Shown here: one piece after another, positions 42,232-51,664 of the stretch
How positions within the stretch are numbered: the stretch's first letter is position 1
Layout of the letters: each line of letters begins with the position of its first letter
Source: an uncultured Collinsella sp.
Lineage (GTDB): Bacteria > Actinomycetota > Coriobacteriia > Coriobacteriales > Coriobacteriaceae
Direction: 5' to 3'
NCBI GenBank assembly: GCA_900541025.1
Contig: UQIL01000009.1
Coordinates: 1-64,000, forward strand
DNA: 64,000 bases
Translations under genes and position numbers: made by a program
The notes under the pieces: model-generated
The model's input: the letters and a program-made list of their open reading frames with translations, nothing else
Database searches by the model: none
What the model was told of the DNA's origin: nothing

Positions 42232-43167
42232 CTAGGCTTTTTTGGGTTTGTTGACGATGATGATGCCGCCGCAGACCAACAACAGGGCAACGATGACGGT
42301 AACGGGGCTCGTGCCAGCGCCCTCGCCGAGCAGCAGTGCGCTCAACAGCACGCCAAAGACCGGGTTCATAAAGCCAAAGACCGACACGCGGCTGACGGGG
42401 TTGACGGCGAGCAGGTGGGACCACAGCGAGTACGCGACGGCGGAGATAAGCGCCATGTAGATGATGAGCGCGATGGCGGGGGCGACTTCGGTGGGGGACA
42501 ATGTGCCGCCCATCAAAAAGCCGATGGCGGTGAGGACCAGGCCGCCGACTAAAAACTGCCAGCCGGCAAGCAAAACACCGTCGTGCTTGCGCGAGAAGAT
42601 GCCGATCAGGCAGGTCGAAAGAGCGCCCGCGACAGTGGAGGCTAGGATAAAGCCCTCGCCATCGAGCGTGAAGCCAAAGGTGCCATCTGCGCCCGAAAGG
42701 TTGACAAGCGCGACGCCGGCAAAGCCCAACACGCAGCCAAGCACCTTGGCCGTATTGAGCTTCTCGGTGCGAAATGCCAGGGCGGCAAAGAGGATTGCGA
42801 GGAAGTTGGCGCTGGCCTCGATGATGGAGCTCGACATGGCACTGGCGCGCGAGAGTCCCAGGTAGAAAAAGAAGTACTGCCCGATAGTCTGGAAGAGCGA
42901 CAAGACAAAGATGGGCTTGATGTCGCGCGCTTGCGGTACGAGGGGGCGGCGTTGGTCCGCGCTCATCCCAACGATAACCAGGACGCCGGCAAGCGTAAAG
43001 CGTAAACCTGCAAAGAGCAGCTGCGAAGCGCTATCGTGCGCCGGGATACCAAAGAGTGCGTAGCCGATCTTGATGCAGGGAAAGGCCGATCCCCAGAGTG
43101 CACAGCAAACAAGACAGCCCAGGATGAGTCCGGGCGGGGTGGCGAGATACGGCTTGCGGCTTTCCAT
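42232..43167 (-). CDS. EamA/DMT family transporter
   Basis: The 311-residue protein has ten predicted helices in two EamA repeats, with GLILGCLVCCALWGSAFPCIK at the start and ALISAVAYSLWSHLL in the second repeat. Members export amino acids or metabolites. The ATG at 43167 has AGGAAGG upstream. It follows the purL terminator on the minus strand, so it is a separate unit. Confidence 0.88.
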   Translation of the reverse strand: MESRKPYLATPPGLILGCLVCCALWGSAFPCIKIGYALFGIPAHDSASQLLFAGLRFTLAGVLVIVGMSADQRRPLVPQARDIKPIFVLSLFQTIGQYFFFYLGLSRASAMSSSIIEASANFLAILFAALAFRTEKLNTAKVLGCVLGFAGVALVNLSGADGTFGFTLDGEGFILASTVAGALSTCLIGIFSRKHDGVLLAGWQFLVGGLVLTAIGFLMGGTLSPTEVAPAIALIIYMALISAVAYSLWSHLLAVNPVSRVSVFGFMNPVFGVLLSALLLGEGAGTSPVTVIVALLLVCGGIIIVNKPKKA

Positions 43168-43192
43168 GATGTCCTTCCTACATGCGCGAAGC

Positions 43193-43230
43193 AAAAAAAG
43201 AACCCGCCACCGGATGTGTCGGTGGCGGGT
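43193..43230 (-). terminator. Rho-independent terminator of purL
   Basis: ACCCGCCACCG (43202-43212) pairs perfectly with CGGTGGCGGGT (43220-43230), and the minus strand then runs into TTTTTTT (43193-43199). Confidence 0.9.
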
Positions 43231-43267
43231 GTTGTTACCCGAAGGGATTGTACCCGATGGGAAAGGT

Positions 43268-46200
43268 TTAGGCGAAGTAGGCCACGCCGCTCTCAAAGAT
43301 CGGCATGAACTTATCGCCGGGGACATGCTCGGGCACGTTGCGGTACAGGTTGTCGCCGCGGCGCTCGGCATGACCCATCTTGCCCAGGACGCGGCCGTCG
43401 GGGCTCGTGATGCCCTCGATGGCGAGTGCGGAGCCGTTGGGGTTGACGGAGAGATCCATGCTGGGCTTGCCGTCCTCGCCCACGTACTGCGTGGCGACCT
43501 GGCCGTTGGCGATCAGCTGGGCGAGCACTTCGTCATTGGCGACAAAGCGGCCCTCGCCGTGGCTGATGGCGACGGTGTAGGGGTCGTCCAGGCTGCACTG
43601 CGACAGCCACGGGGACAGGTTGGACGAGATGCGGGTGCGCACCAGGCGGCTCTGATGGCGACCGATGGTGTTGAACGTCAACGTGGGCGCATCGGGCGTG
43701 GCATCGACGATGTCGCCGTAGGGCACCAGGCCGAGCTTGATCAGGGCCTGGAAGCCGTTGCAGATGCCCAGCATCAGGCCATCGCGGGCCTTGAGCAGGT
43801 CGCGGACTGCCTCGGTGACCTCGGGAGCGCGGAAGAACGCCGTGATGAACTTGGCGGAGCCATCGGGCTCGTCGCCGCCCGAGAAGCCGCCGGGGATCAT
43901 GACGATCTGGCTCTGGCGAATACGGCGGGCGAGCTCGTGGGTGCTCTCGGCGACGGCCTCGGGCGTGAGGTTGTTGATCACGAAGGTGTCGGCCTCGGCA
44001 CCGGCGGCACGGAAGGCGCGGGCGCTGTCGTACTCGCAGTTGTTACCGGGGAACACGGGGATGATCACGCGCGGGCGGGCGATCTTGGCGCCGCCGTACA
44101 CGTGGATATCCTTGGCGCGGAAGTCGATGGTCTCGACCTCGGGGGTCTCGCCGGCGCTGCGGTAGGCGAAGACGCCCTCGATGCCGCTCTCCCAGGCCTC
44201 CTGGAGCTTGGCGAGCTCGATGACCTCGGAGCCGGTGTCGATGACATAGCCCTCGACGGTGGTACCCAGGGGCTCGACGACAACGCCGTCGGCGACCTCG
44301 GGCAGCTCGGCGTCCTCGGCGAGCTCGACGATAAAGCTGCCGTAGAGCGGGGTGAAGAGGCTCTCTACGTCTACATCCTCGGCAAGCTCGATACCGATCT
44401 GGTTACCGACGCACATCTTAAAGAGGCTCTCGGCGCCGCAGCCGTAGCCGGGCGTGGAGATGGCCAGGGCGTTGCCGGTAGCAGTGAGCGCCTCGACGGC
44501 GTCAAACGCCGCGAGCAGCTGCTGAGCGTCGGGGCGGTAGTCCTCGCCATAGGTGGCGGGGGCGATGCGGACGACGCGGTGCGTGAGGCCCTTGAACTCG
44601 GGCGAGACGGCGCGGGCGGCCTTGCCCACGGCGACAGCGAAGCTGATCAGGGTCGGCGGAACGTTGAGCTCGCCGGTCTCGTCCTCAAACGAGCCGCTCA
44701 TGGAATCCTTGCCACCGATGGCGCCGGCACCCAGGTCGACTTGGGCCATGAGGGCGCCCAAGACGGCTGCCGTGGGCTTGCCCCAGCGCTCGGCCTCGGT
44801 GCGCAGACGCTCGAAGTACTCCTGGAAGGAGAGATAGGCGCGCTTGTGCTCAAAGCCGGCGGCAACGAGCTTGGCAATGGACTCGACCACGGACAGGTAG
44901 GCGCCCGCAAACTGGTCGGCCTCCATCAGATAGGGGTTGAAGCCCCATGCCATGGCACTCGCCGTGGTGGTCTCGCCGTCCACGGGGAACTTGGCGACCA
45001 TGGCCGAGCTGGGGGTGAGCTGCGTCTTGCCGCCAAAGGGCATGAGCACGGTCGCGGCGCCGATGGTGGAGTCGAAGCGCTCGGAAAGGCCCTTGTTGGA
45101 AGCGACGTTGAGGTCGGTGACGAGCGAGGTCATGCGCTCGGCGAGCGTGGTGCCGGCCCAGCTGGGCTGCCACACGCTGCGGGCGCACACGTGGGCGACC
45201 TGGTGCTTGGGTGCGCCGTTGGAGTTGAGGAACTCGCGGGACAGGTCGACGATGGCGACGCCGTTCCAGGCCATGCGCATGCGCGGCTCAGCGGTAACCT
45301 CGGCGATAACGGTCGCCTCCAGGTTCTCCTCGGCGGCGTAGCCCATGAACTCCTCGACGTCACCGTCGGCGACGGCGCAGGCCATGCGCTCCTGGGACTC
45401 AGAGATAGCGAGCTCGGTGCCGTCCAGGCCGTCGTACTTCTTGGTCACGGTGTCCAGGTCGACATACAGGCCGTCGGCAAGCTCGCCCACGGCGACCGAG
45501 ACGCCGCCGGCGCCAAAGTCGTTGCAGCGCTTGATCAGACGGCAGGCGTCGCCGCGGCGGAACAGACGCTGCAGCTTGCGCTCGACAGGGGCGTTGCCCT
45601 TCTGGACCTCGGCACCCGAGGTCTCGATGGACTCGGTGTTCTGGGTCTTGGAGGAGCCGGTGGCGCCACCGATGCCATCGCGGCCGGTGCGGCCGCCCAG
45701 CAGGATGATCTTGTCGGTGGGGGCGGGGCACTCGCGACGAACGTGGTTTGCCGGGGTAGCGCCCACGACGGCGCCGACCTCCATGCGCTTGGCCACGTAA
45801 CCGGGGTGATAGAGTTCGTTGACCTGACCGGTGGCAAGGCCGATCTGGTTGCCGTAGCTGGAGTAGCCGGCGGCGGCAGTGGTCACGAGCTTGCGCTGCG
45901 GCAGCTTGCCCTCGAGCGTCTCGGAAACCGGGACGGTGGGGTCGCCGGCGCCGGTGACGCGCATGGCCTGGTACACATAGCTGCGGCCCGAGAGCGGGTC
46001 GCGGATAGCGCCGCCCACGCAGGTGGCGGCACCGCCGAAGGGCTCGATCTCGGTCGGGTGGTTGTGGGTCTCGTTCTTAAACAGGAACAGCCAGTCCTGG
46101 TCCTCGCCGTCGACATCGACCTTCACCTTGACGGTGCAGGCGTTGATCTCCTCGGACTCATCGACATCGGTCATGATGCCGGTCTTCTTAAGATACTTGG

Positions 46201-47014
46201 CGCCGATGGTGCCCATGTCCATGAGGCAGACGGGCTTGGCGTCGCGGCCGAGTTCGTGGCGCATCTCCATGTAGCGGTCGAAGGCTTGCTGCACCACGGC
46301 GTCGTCGATCGTCACGTCGTCCAGGACGGTGCCGAAGGTGGTGTGGCGGCAGTGATCGGACCAGTAGGTGTCGATCACGCGGATCTCGGTGATGGTGGGG
46401 TCGCGGTCCTCATCGCGGAAGTACTGCTGGCAGAAGGCGATGTCCGCCTCGTCCATGGCAAGGCCGCGATCGGCGATAAAGGCGGCAAGGCCGGCCTCGT
46501 CGAGCTCGCGGAAGCCGTCGAGCACCTCGACGGGCTGGGGCTCGGGGGTCTCCATGTACAGTGTCTCGGGCAGGTCGAGCGAGGCGATGCGCGCCTCGAC
46601 GGGGTTCACCACGTAGTGCTTGATGGCCTCGATGGCGGCTTCGTCCAGAGCGCCCGAGATGATATAGACCTTGGCGGAGCGCACGGCGGGGCGCTCGCCC
46701 TGGCTGATGAGCTGCACGCACTCGCTGGCGGAGTCGGCGCGCTGGTCAAACTGGCCAGGCAGGAATTCGACGGCAAAGACGGCGCCATCGCTTGCGGGGA
46801 GCTCGTCGTAGGTCACATCGACCTGGGGCTCGCTAAAGACGGTCGGCACGCAGGAGCGGAAAAGCTCCTCGTCGATGCCCTCGACGTCGTAGCGGTTGAT
46901 GATCCTCAGGGCCTCGATGCCCTTGATGCCGAGAATTTCGGTCAGCTCGCCCTTGAGCTGCTGAGCCTCGACGTCGAACCCGGGTTTCTTCTCCACGTAG
47001 ATACGAGAGACCAT
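43268..47014 (-). CDS. purL: Phosphoribosylformylglycinamidine synthase, single-chain PurL
   Basis: This enzyme makes FGAM from FGAR, glutamine and ATP in purine synthesis. At 1248 residues it is the large form, with an N-terminal PurS-like part, a synthetase core (DTYWSDHCRHTTFG, FKNETHNHPTEIEPFGGAATCVGG), and a C-terminal glutaminase domain with the Cys in GICNGFQAL near 1085 and ISHGEGRF near 1150. Many Gram-positives use separate PurS, PurL and PurQ instead. The ATG at 47014 has AGGAAGG and AGG upstream. The gene stands alone. Confidence 0.95.
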   Translation of the reverse strand: MVSRIYVEKKPGFDVEAQQLKGELTEILGIKGIEALRIINRYDVEGIDEELFRSCVPTVFSEPQVDVTYDELPASDGAVFAVEFLPGQFDQRADSASECVQLISQGERPAVRSAKVYIISGALDEAAIEAIKHYVVNPVEARIASLDLPETLYMETPEPQPVEVLDGFRELDEAGLAAFIADRGLAMDEADIAFCQQYFRDEDRDPTITEIRVIDTYWSDHCRHTTFGTVLDDVTIDDAVVQQAFDRYMEMRHELGRDAKPVCLMDMGTIGAKYLKKTGIMTDVDESEEINACTVKVKVDVDGEDQDWLFLFKNETHNHPTEIEPFGGAATCVGGAIRDPLSGRSYVYQAMRVTGAGDPTVPVSETLEGKLPQRKLVTTAAAGYSSYGNQIGLATGQVNELYHPGYVAKRMEVGAVVGATPANHVRRECPAPTDKIILLGGRTGRDGIGGATGSSKTQNTESIETSGAEVQKGNAPVERKLQRLFRRGDACRLIKRCNDFGAGGVSVAVGELADGLYVDLDTVTKKYDGLDGTELAISESQERMACAVADGDVEEFMGYAAEENLEATVIAEVTAEPRMRMAWNGVAIVDLSREFLNSNGAPKHQVAHVCARSVWQPSWAGTTLAERMTSLVTDLNVASNKGLSERFDSTIGAATVLMPFGGKTQLTPSSAMVAKFPVDGETTTASAMAWGFNPYLMEADQFAGAYLSVVESIAKLVAAGFEHKRAYLSFQEYFERLRTEAERWGKPTAAVLGALMAQVDLGAGAIGGKDSMSGSFEDETGELNVPPTLISFAVAVGKAARAVSPEFKGLTHRVVRIAPATYGEDYRPDAQQLLAAFDAVEALTATGNALAISTPGYGCGAESLFKMCVGNQIGIELAEDVDVESLFTPLYGSFIVELAEDAELPEVADGVVVEPLGTTVEGYVIDTGSEVIELAKLQEAWESGIEGVFAYRSAGETPEVETIDFRAKDIHVYGGAKIARPRVIIPVFPGNNCEYDSARAFRAAGAEADTFVINNLTPEAVAESTHELARRIRQSQIVMIPGGFSGGDEPDGSAKFITAFFRAPEVTEAVRDLLKARDGLMLGICNGFQALIKLGLVPYGDIVDATPDAPTLTFNTIGRHQSRLVRTRISSNLSPWLSQCSLDDPYTVAISHGEGRFVANDEVLAQLIANGQVATQYVGEDGKPSMDLSVNPNGSALAIEGITSPDGRVLGKMGHAERRGDNLYRNVPEHVPGDKFMPIFESGVAYFA

Positions 47015-47198
47015 TGGTTCCTGCCTTCCTGATCGGTTGGGCGTACGGTACGGTATGCGGCAGCGGTCGGTTTGCGGGGTCTGCCCTGCGGTCGCCTTGA
47101 GCCACATGTTTGTAAACCTCACTATGATACGACAGCTCGCGGCGCGTTGAGGACGGCGAGGGTGCTACAGTGAAGCGCAAACAAGAGAAAGGCATCAC

Positions 47199-48761
47199 AT
47201 GGCATTCGTTTCGCTCGCCATCATCGCACTCGTGGCCTTTGCGAGTCCTTTTATCGCCTCGGCGATTCCCGGAAAACCCGTTCCCGAGACGGTCTTTTTG
47301 CTCGTGCTCGGCGCTGTGCTGGGACCCCATATGCTCGGCGTCATCCATGTAGATGCCGAGGTCTCGCTTGTGTCCGAGCTGGGTCTGGCCTTCTTGTTCC
47401 TGCTTGCCGGCTTTGAGATCGACCCCAAGAGCATCACGGGCGTCGAGGGGCGCTACGGCTTGGCGACGTGGGTCGTCACGTTTGGTATCGCCTGGCTTGC
47501 CGTGCGCTTTACCCCGTGGTTCTCGGTCAGTCATTTCGACGGTATCGCCGTGACGCTTGCCCTCACTTCGACGGCGCTCGGTACGCTCGTGCCCATCATG
47601 CGTGAGCGCTCGCTCACCGGCACGCGCGTGGGCGACTCGATTCTCGCGTATGGCACCTGGGGTGAGCTCGGCCCTGTGCTTGCCATGTCGGTGCTGCTGT
47701 CTGCCCGCACCGGCATCCAAACGCTTGTAATCCTTGGCTTGTTTGCGGTGGTCTGCGTGTTGCTGGCCGTGGTCCCGAGCCGCTCCAAGCGCGTCGGCAG
47801 CCGCTTCTTTGCGTTTGTCGAGGAACGCGCCGATACCACGTCGCAGACCTTCGTGCGCCTGACGGTGCTCATCCTGGTCACGCTCGTGGCGTTCTCGGCC
47901 ACCTTTGACCTCGACATCGTGTTGGGTTCTTTTGCCGCCGGCTTTGTCCTGCGCTATATCATCCCCGAGGGCAACCATACGCTCGAGACCAAGCTCGACG
48001 GCCTGGCCTACGGCTTTTTGATTCCGGTGTTCTTTACCGTATCGGGCGCAAAAATCGACCTGACGGCCGTGGCGTCGCGCCCGGGCTTGCTCGCGGGTTT
48101 TATCGTGGCGTTGCTGATTATTCGTGCCGTGCCCATTCTCATCTCTATGGGCATTTGTCCCGCGACGCGCGATGTGTCGGCGTATGGCCGCATTACCGTG
48201 GCCCTGTACTGCACCACGGCCCTGCCAATCATCGTTGCCGTTACGAGCGTTGCCGTCAATGCGGGCGCGCTGTCGCAAGATATTGCGTCGGTCATGGTTG
48301 CCGCCGGTGCCATCACGGTGTTCTTGATGCCATTGCTCGCGCAGCTCTTCTACCGCGTGGTGGATGCCGCACCGGTCGCCGCCGTGGCAGAGGTTGCCGA
48401 GCATCCATCCGATGCGCTCGACATCTTGCGCGCCCACCACGACCTAGCGAGCTTGCTCGCGCGCGAGCACGAGCTGCTGACCTCGCATGGCCATGGTCGC
48501 GTATTCGAGGGCCTGCCTACGCTCGATACGATTGCCGAGCGTCTTTCCGCCGAGGCAGCGAGCGGCCACATCGATGCCCGCATCGTGGACGCGGCGCACC
48601 TGCTTGCCGATAAGACCTATGGAGACGAGGTCGACCCGTCCGAGCTGACTCCGCGTGAGCGCCGCCGCCTGGAGCGCGCCAAGCTCGCTGTGCGCGAATA
48701 CCGCCGCCGCATGCTGGAGCTCTATGCGCGCGAAGAAGCCGAAGACGACGACGGTAAGTAG
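47199..48761 (+). CDS. CPA2-family cation:proton antiporter
   Basis: The 520-residue protein has about twelve helices followed by a charged cytoplasmic tail of about 130 residues. The pattern of GKPVPETVFLLVLGAVLGPHM, LGLAFLFLLAGFEID and LALTSTALGTLVPIM is that of the KefB/NapA-like CPA2 family. It probably exchanges Na+ or K+ for protons. No KTN/RCK domain is present in the tail. The ATG has GAGAAAGG upstream. It diverges from purL. Confidence 0.9.
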   Translation: MAFVSLAIIALVAFASPFIASAIPGKPVPETVFLLVLGAVLGPHMLGVIHVDAEVSLVSELGLAFLFLLAGFEIDPKSITGVEGRYGLATWVVTFGIAWLAVRFTPWFSVSHFDGIAVTLALTSTALGTLVPIMRERSLTGTRVGDSILAYGTWGELGPVLAMSVLLSARTGIQTLVILGLFAVVCVLLAVVPSRSKRVGSRFFAFVEERADTTSQTFVRLTVLILVTLVAFSATFDLDIVLGSFAAGFVLRYIIPEGNHTLETKLDGLAYGFLIPVFFTVSGAKIDLTAVASRPGLLAGFIVALLIIRAVPILISMGICPATRDVSAYGRITVALYCTTALPIIVAVTSVAVNAGALSQDIASVMVAAGAITVFLMPLLAQLFYRVVDAAPVAAVAEVAEHPSDALDILRAHHDLASLLAREHELLTSHGHGRVFEGLPTLDTIAERLSAEAASGHIDARIVDAAHLLADKTYGDEVDPSELTPRERRRLERAKLAVREYRRRMLELYAREEAEDDDGK

Positions 48762-48774
48762 TCGATACTTTCTC

Positions 48775-49010
48775 GGGGAAGCCGCGTCCCGCTTTGAAGG
48801 CTCGGAACGGGATGTGGTTTCCGAAACGGGGGCCGTTGGGAAGCTGTGTCCCGGAATGGGCGCTCAGAGTGGGATGCAGTTTCCGCGAGAGACCCGTTGC
48901 GGAAACGGTATCCCAGAATCGGCGTTCAAAACGGGGCGCTCTTTCCGAAACATGGCCCTGAGGGAAGCTGCGTCCCGGTCTGAGTCGGGACTGCGGGACA
49001 CAGCTTCCCT
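48775..49010. repeat. Tandem array of four imperfect palindromes, about 62-bp period
   Basis: Units at 48775-48822, 48838-48884, 48900-48946 and 48963-49010 each have a left arm like GGAAGCTGTGTCCCG and a right arm like GGGATGCAGTTTCC about 18 bases apart. Each unit can fold back on itself, and neighbours can also pair. The 345 bases between the antiporter and the SDR gene hold no ORF. The units diverge by several bases, so the array is old or under structural selection. Confidence 0.75.
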
Positions 49011-49020
49011 TTCAAACAGA

Positions 49021-49065
49021 AGAAGGCGCGCTGCCTGCAGTTGATGCAGACGGCGCGCCTTCTTT
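49021..49065. terminator. Bidirectional terminator between antiporter and SDR genes
   Basis: AGAAGGCGCGC pairs with GCGCGCCTTCT, with inner CTGCA/TGCAG pairing, and T or A tracts lie on either side. It separates convergent genes. Confidence 0.8.
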
Positions 49066-49106
49066 GTTGGACTATGTTGAGGCTGGGAGCTGAGGCTTGT
49101 GGTCCC

Positions 49107-49856
49107 TTAAGAGCGGGCGGCTCCGTCGACGGGGAGCACGGCGCCCGTGACGTAGGAGGACATGTCGCTCGCCAGGAAAACAAAGGCGTTGGCGACATCC
49201 TCGGGCTCGCCCATGCGACCCAGCGGAATGGTGGCGACGATGGGCTTAATAACCTCTTCGGGCAGGTTGGCGACCATATCGGTCTTGGTTACGCCAGGCG
49301 CGACGGCGTTGACGCGGATGCCCATGGGGGCGAGCTCGCGCGAGAGCGACTGGACCATACCGTTGACGGCTAACTTGGACGTGGGATAGCCAACGCCGGA
49401 GGGCTGACCGTACTTGGCGACCATCGAACTCGTGGTGGTGATGGTGCCGCCATGACCTGCCTCGGTCATGATCTTGGCGGCTGCCTGGTGGCCATTAAAG
49501 ACGGCGACGACGTTGAGGTCCATAACCTTAGCGAACTCCTCGGCCGTGTAGTCCAAAAGGGGTGAGCGCTGGGAGATGCCGGCATTGTTGACGACTGTAT
49601 CCAAACCGCCCATATCGGCTGCAGCCTGGGTAAAGGCCTCGGTCACGGCCTCGAGCGAGGTGAGGTCGCAGGAGCGGCCCCAGACCTTGGCGTCGGGATA
49701 GGCGGCCGCCAACTTCTCAACGGCCGCGTCGGCAGTCTCCTGGCGTGAGCCAAAGACGGTGACGGCAGCGCCTTCCTCGATAAAACGGCAGGCGATCGCA
49801 TAGCCGATACCGCGCGTGCCTCCGGTGATGATTGCTTTCTTGCCCTCGAGCAACAT
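49107..49856 (-). CDS. Short-chain dehydrogenase/reductase, FabG-like
   Basis: The 249-residue Rossmann enzyme has TGGTRGIGYA as the cofactor motif, NNAG near residue 88, and a catalytic Ser with YPTSK, so the Ser-Tyr-Lys set is complete. It may be 3-oxoacyl-ACP reductase or another SDR; it is not among other fatty acid genes. The ATG at 49856 has GAGGAAG upstream; an extension to 49928 is unlikely. It is a single gene. Confidence 0.85.
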   Translation of the reverse strand: MLLEGKKAIITGGTRGIGYAIACRFIEEGAAVTVFGSRQETADAAVEKLAAAYPDAKVWGRSCDLTSLEAVTEAFTQAAADMGGLDTVVNNAGISQRSPLLDYTAEEFAKVMDLNVVAVFNGHQAAAKIMTEAGHGGTITTTSSMVAKYGQPSGVGYPTSKLAVNGMVQSLSRELAPMGIRVNAVAPGVTKTDMVANLPEEVIKPIVATIPLGRMGEPEDVANAFVFLASDMSSYVTGAVLPVDGAARS

Positions 49857-50008
49857 GGTGCTTCCTCTCATCGCGGGCGGACATACGCAGCTCAGCGTAG
49901 CGGTAGCCGGAATCGGCCGCGTTTGCATATCGGTGAACGGTAGCCCGCGTTACCGATGAGCGGCTCGCGCAAATATGCTCTGCCGTTGTGCTTACGGCAG
50001 GTGACAAA

Positions 50009-50040
50009 AGGGCTCCCGTCCTACATCGGACGGGAGCCCT
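50009..50040 (-). terminator. Rho-independent terminator of hom
   Basis: AGGGCTCCCGTCC and GGACGGGAGCCCT form a 13-bp perfect stem with a six-base loop. The minus strand continues TTTTGT. It lies 30 bp after the hom stop. Confidence 0.88.
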
Positions 50041-50070
50041 CAAGGCGCGTATTGCTAGGCGAGCGTTGGG

Positions 50071-51414
50071 CTAGTTCGCCATAACGCCTTCGGTCCAGGC
50101 CTCAACGTCCTCGATGCGCAGGACGTTGGCGACCTCGGCCACGCAGTCGACGCTGGCAAGTTCGGCGGCGGCAGCCTGGACGTCCTTCTCGAGTGCGCGG
50201 TGCGTCAAGAAGATGACCGAGCAGGCATCGCTGACGCCCGACTTGCCGTCCTCGACCTGGTTGATGAGCGAGATCGAGATGTTGTGCTTGGCAAAGATGT
50301 CGACCGTCTCGGACAGGGCACCTACGCGGTCGGCGACCTTCAGGCGCACATAGTACTTGGTCTGGAGTTCGTCCATAGGCTTAAAGGCGAGGTTGTGACC
50401 GTAGGGCTCAATCTCGGGCAGCGGAGCCACGCCGCGGCTGATCTGCTCGGAGAGCGATAGGATATCGCCCACGACGGCGCTCGCGGTGGGGAAGGAGCCT
50501 GCGCCAGCGCCGTAGAACATGGTCTCGCCCACGGCGTCACCCACCACGTAGACGGCGTTCATGGCGCCGTTGACCTTGGCGAGCATATGGTCTGCCGGGA
50601 TGAGCGTGGGATGCACGCGGACGTCGACGCCGGCGTCGGTGTTGCGTGCGATGCCCAGCAGCTTGATGGTGTAGCCGAGCTCGCGGGCCTGGGCGATGTC
50701 CTCGGCGCCGATGGTACGGATACCCTGTTGGTAGACATCGTCGGTGGTCACGCGGGTGCCAAAGCCGATGGAAGCGAGGATTGCCGTCTTGCTGGCGGCG
50801 TCGAAGCCGTCGACGTCGGCGGACGGGTCGGCCTCGGCATAGCCCTTGGCCTGCGCGTCGGCAAGCACATCGGCGTAATCGGCGCCCTCGGCGTCCATGC
50901 GCGACAGGATATAGTTGGTGGTACCGTTGAGAATGCCGGCGATGGTCAGGATCTTGTTGCCCACCAGGTCGTGCTCGAGCGTGCTGACAATGGGGATGCC
51001 ACCGCCGCAGCTGGCCTCGCACTTAATCTGCACGCCGCACGCGCGCGCCTTCTCGGCGAGCGTCTCGACATGACGGCCCAGCAGGGCCTTGTTGGCAGAG
51101 ACGACGTGCTTGCCGTTCTCGAAGGCGGTGGTGAAGATTTCGGTCGCGGGGTGCTCGCCGCCGATGAGCTCGACGACGATGTCGACGGCGGGGTCGGTGA
51201 CGACATCGTGCCAGTCGCTCGTAAAGGCCTCACGCTCAATACCGGCTGCCTCGGCCTGCTCCCAGGCAAGCGCGCAGGCGCGGGTCAGCTTAAGGTCGAT
51301 GCCGTAGGCTGCCAGGTACTCATCGTGGTGGCTCTTGATCAGACGGGCCACGCCGCCGCCGACGGTTCCCAGACCGATGAGGCCGACGTTCACGGTGCGC
51401 AGGGGTTCGCTCAT
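50071..51414 (-). CDS. hom: Homoserine dehydrogenase with ACT domain
   Basis: This enzyme reduces aspartate semialdehyde to homoserine on the way to threonine and methionine. The 447-residue protein has the NAD(P)-binding GLIGLGTVGGGVARLI, ELIGGEHPA, SANKALLGRH and a catalytic-domain segment AGILNGTTNYILSRM. An ACT domain at the C-terminus (VADRVGALSETVDIFAKHNI) should bind threonine or another effector. The ATG has AAGGAGC upstream. It is transcribed alone, away from the liv genes. Confidence 0.95.
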   Translation of the reverse strand: MSEPLRTVNVGLIGLGTVGGGVARLIKSHHDEYLAAYGIDLKLTRACALAWEQAEAAGIEREAFTSDWHDVVTDPAVDIVVELIGGEHPATEIFTTAFENGKHVVSANKALLGRHVETLAEKARACGVQIKCEASCGGGIPIVSTLEHDLVGNKILTIAGILNGTTNYILSRMDAEGADYADVLADAQAKGYAEADPSADVDGFDAASKTAILASIGFGTRVTTDDVYQQGIRTIGAEDIAQARELGYTIKLLGIARNTDAGVDVRVHPTLIPADHMLAKVNGAMNAVYVVGDAVGETMFYGAGAGSFPTASAVVGDILSLSEQISRGVAPLPEIEPYGHNLAFKPMDELQTKYYVRLKVADRVGALSETVDIFAKHNISISLINQVEDGKSGVSDACSVIFLTHRALEKDVQAAAAELASVDCVAEVANVLRIEDVEAWTEGVMAN

Positions 51415-51664
51415 AGATAGCTCCTTCGTGCATCTTATGGATGGATTAACCGCTTAAAGGTTGAGTGCATTCTAGCGTGAACAGAGGGCGCGTGCTCGCC
51501 AGGCAACAGGAGTCGCACAAAACGGCACCCCCGAAACGCTGCGGAAACATTGGAAACATGCTCGCTACAAACGGAACTCCGTAACAAACTGTCAACGTTT
51601 GCACCATAAGGTTTGCCCTGTACCGCAAGACGGCCGCACCGCGGCCAGCGAAAAGGGGGACACC
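51415..51664. other. Region between hom and the livJ remnant
   Basis: These 250 bases hold no gene. GGAAACATT occurs twice here, near 51541 and 51551, and again near 51921 upstream of intact livJ. This fits a duplicated livJ upstream region. Promoters for hom (minus) and the remnant (plus) must lie here but are not clear. Confidence 0.4.

Noticed and set aside
43070..47032. 1320-residue open frame on the plus strand opposite purL
   Set aside because: It is the antisense shadow of purL; the composition is Gly/Leu/Val/Ala/Asp-rich with no domain, and purL has full family motifs and a ribosome binding site.
47015..47198. Purine riboswitch upstream of purL
   Set aside because: No paired P1/P2/P3 arrangement or core sequences can be seen in the short leader.
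46833..48440. 535-residue minus-strand frame across purL start and the antiporter
   Set aside because: A GC-rich antisense artefact with Arg/His/Glu-rich sequence.
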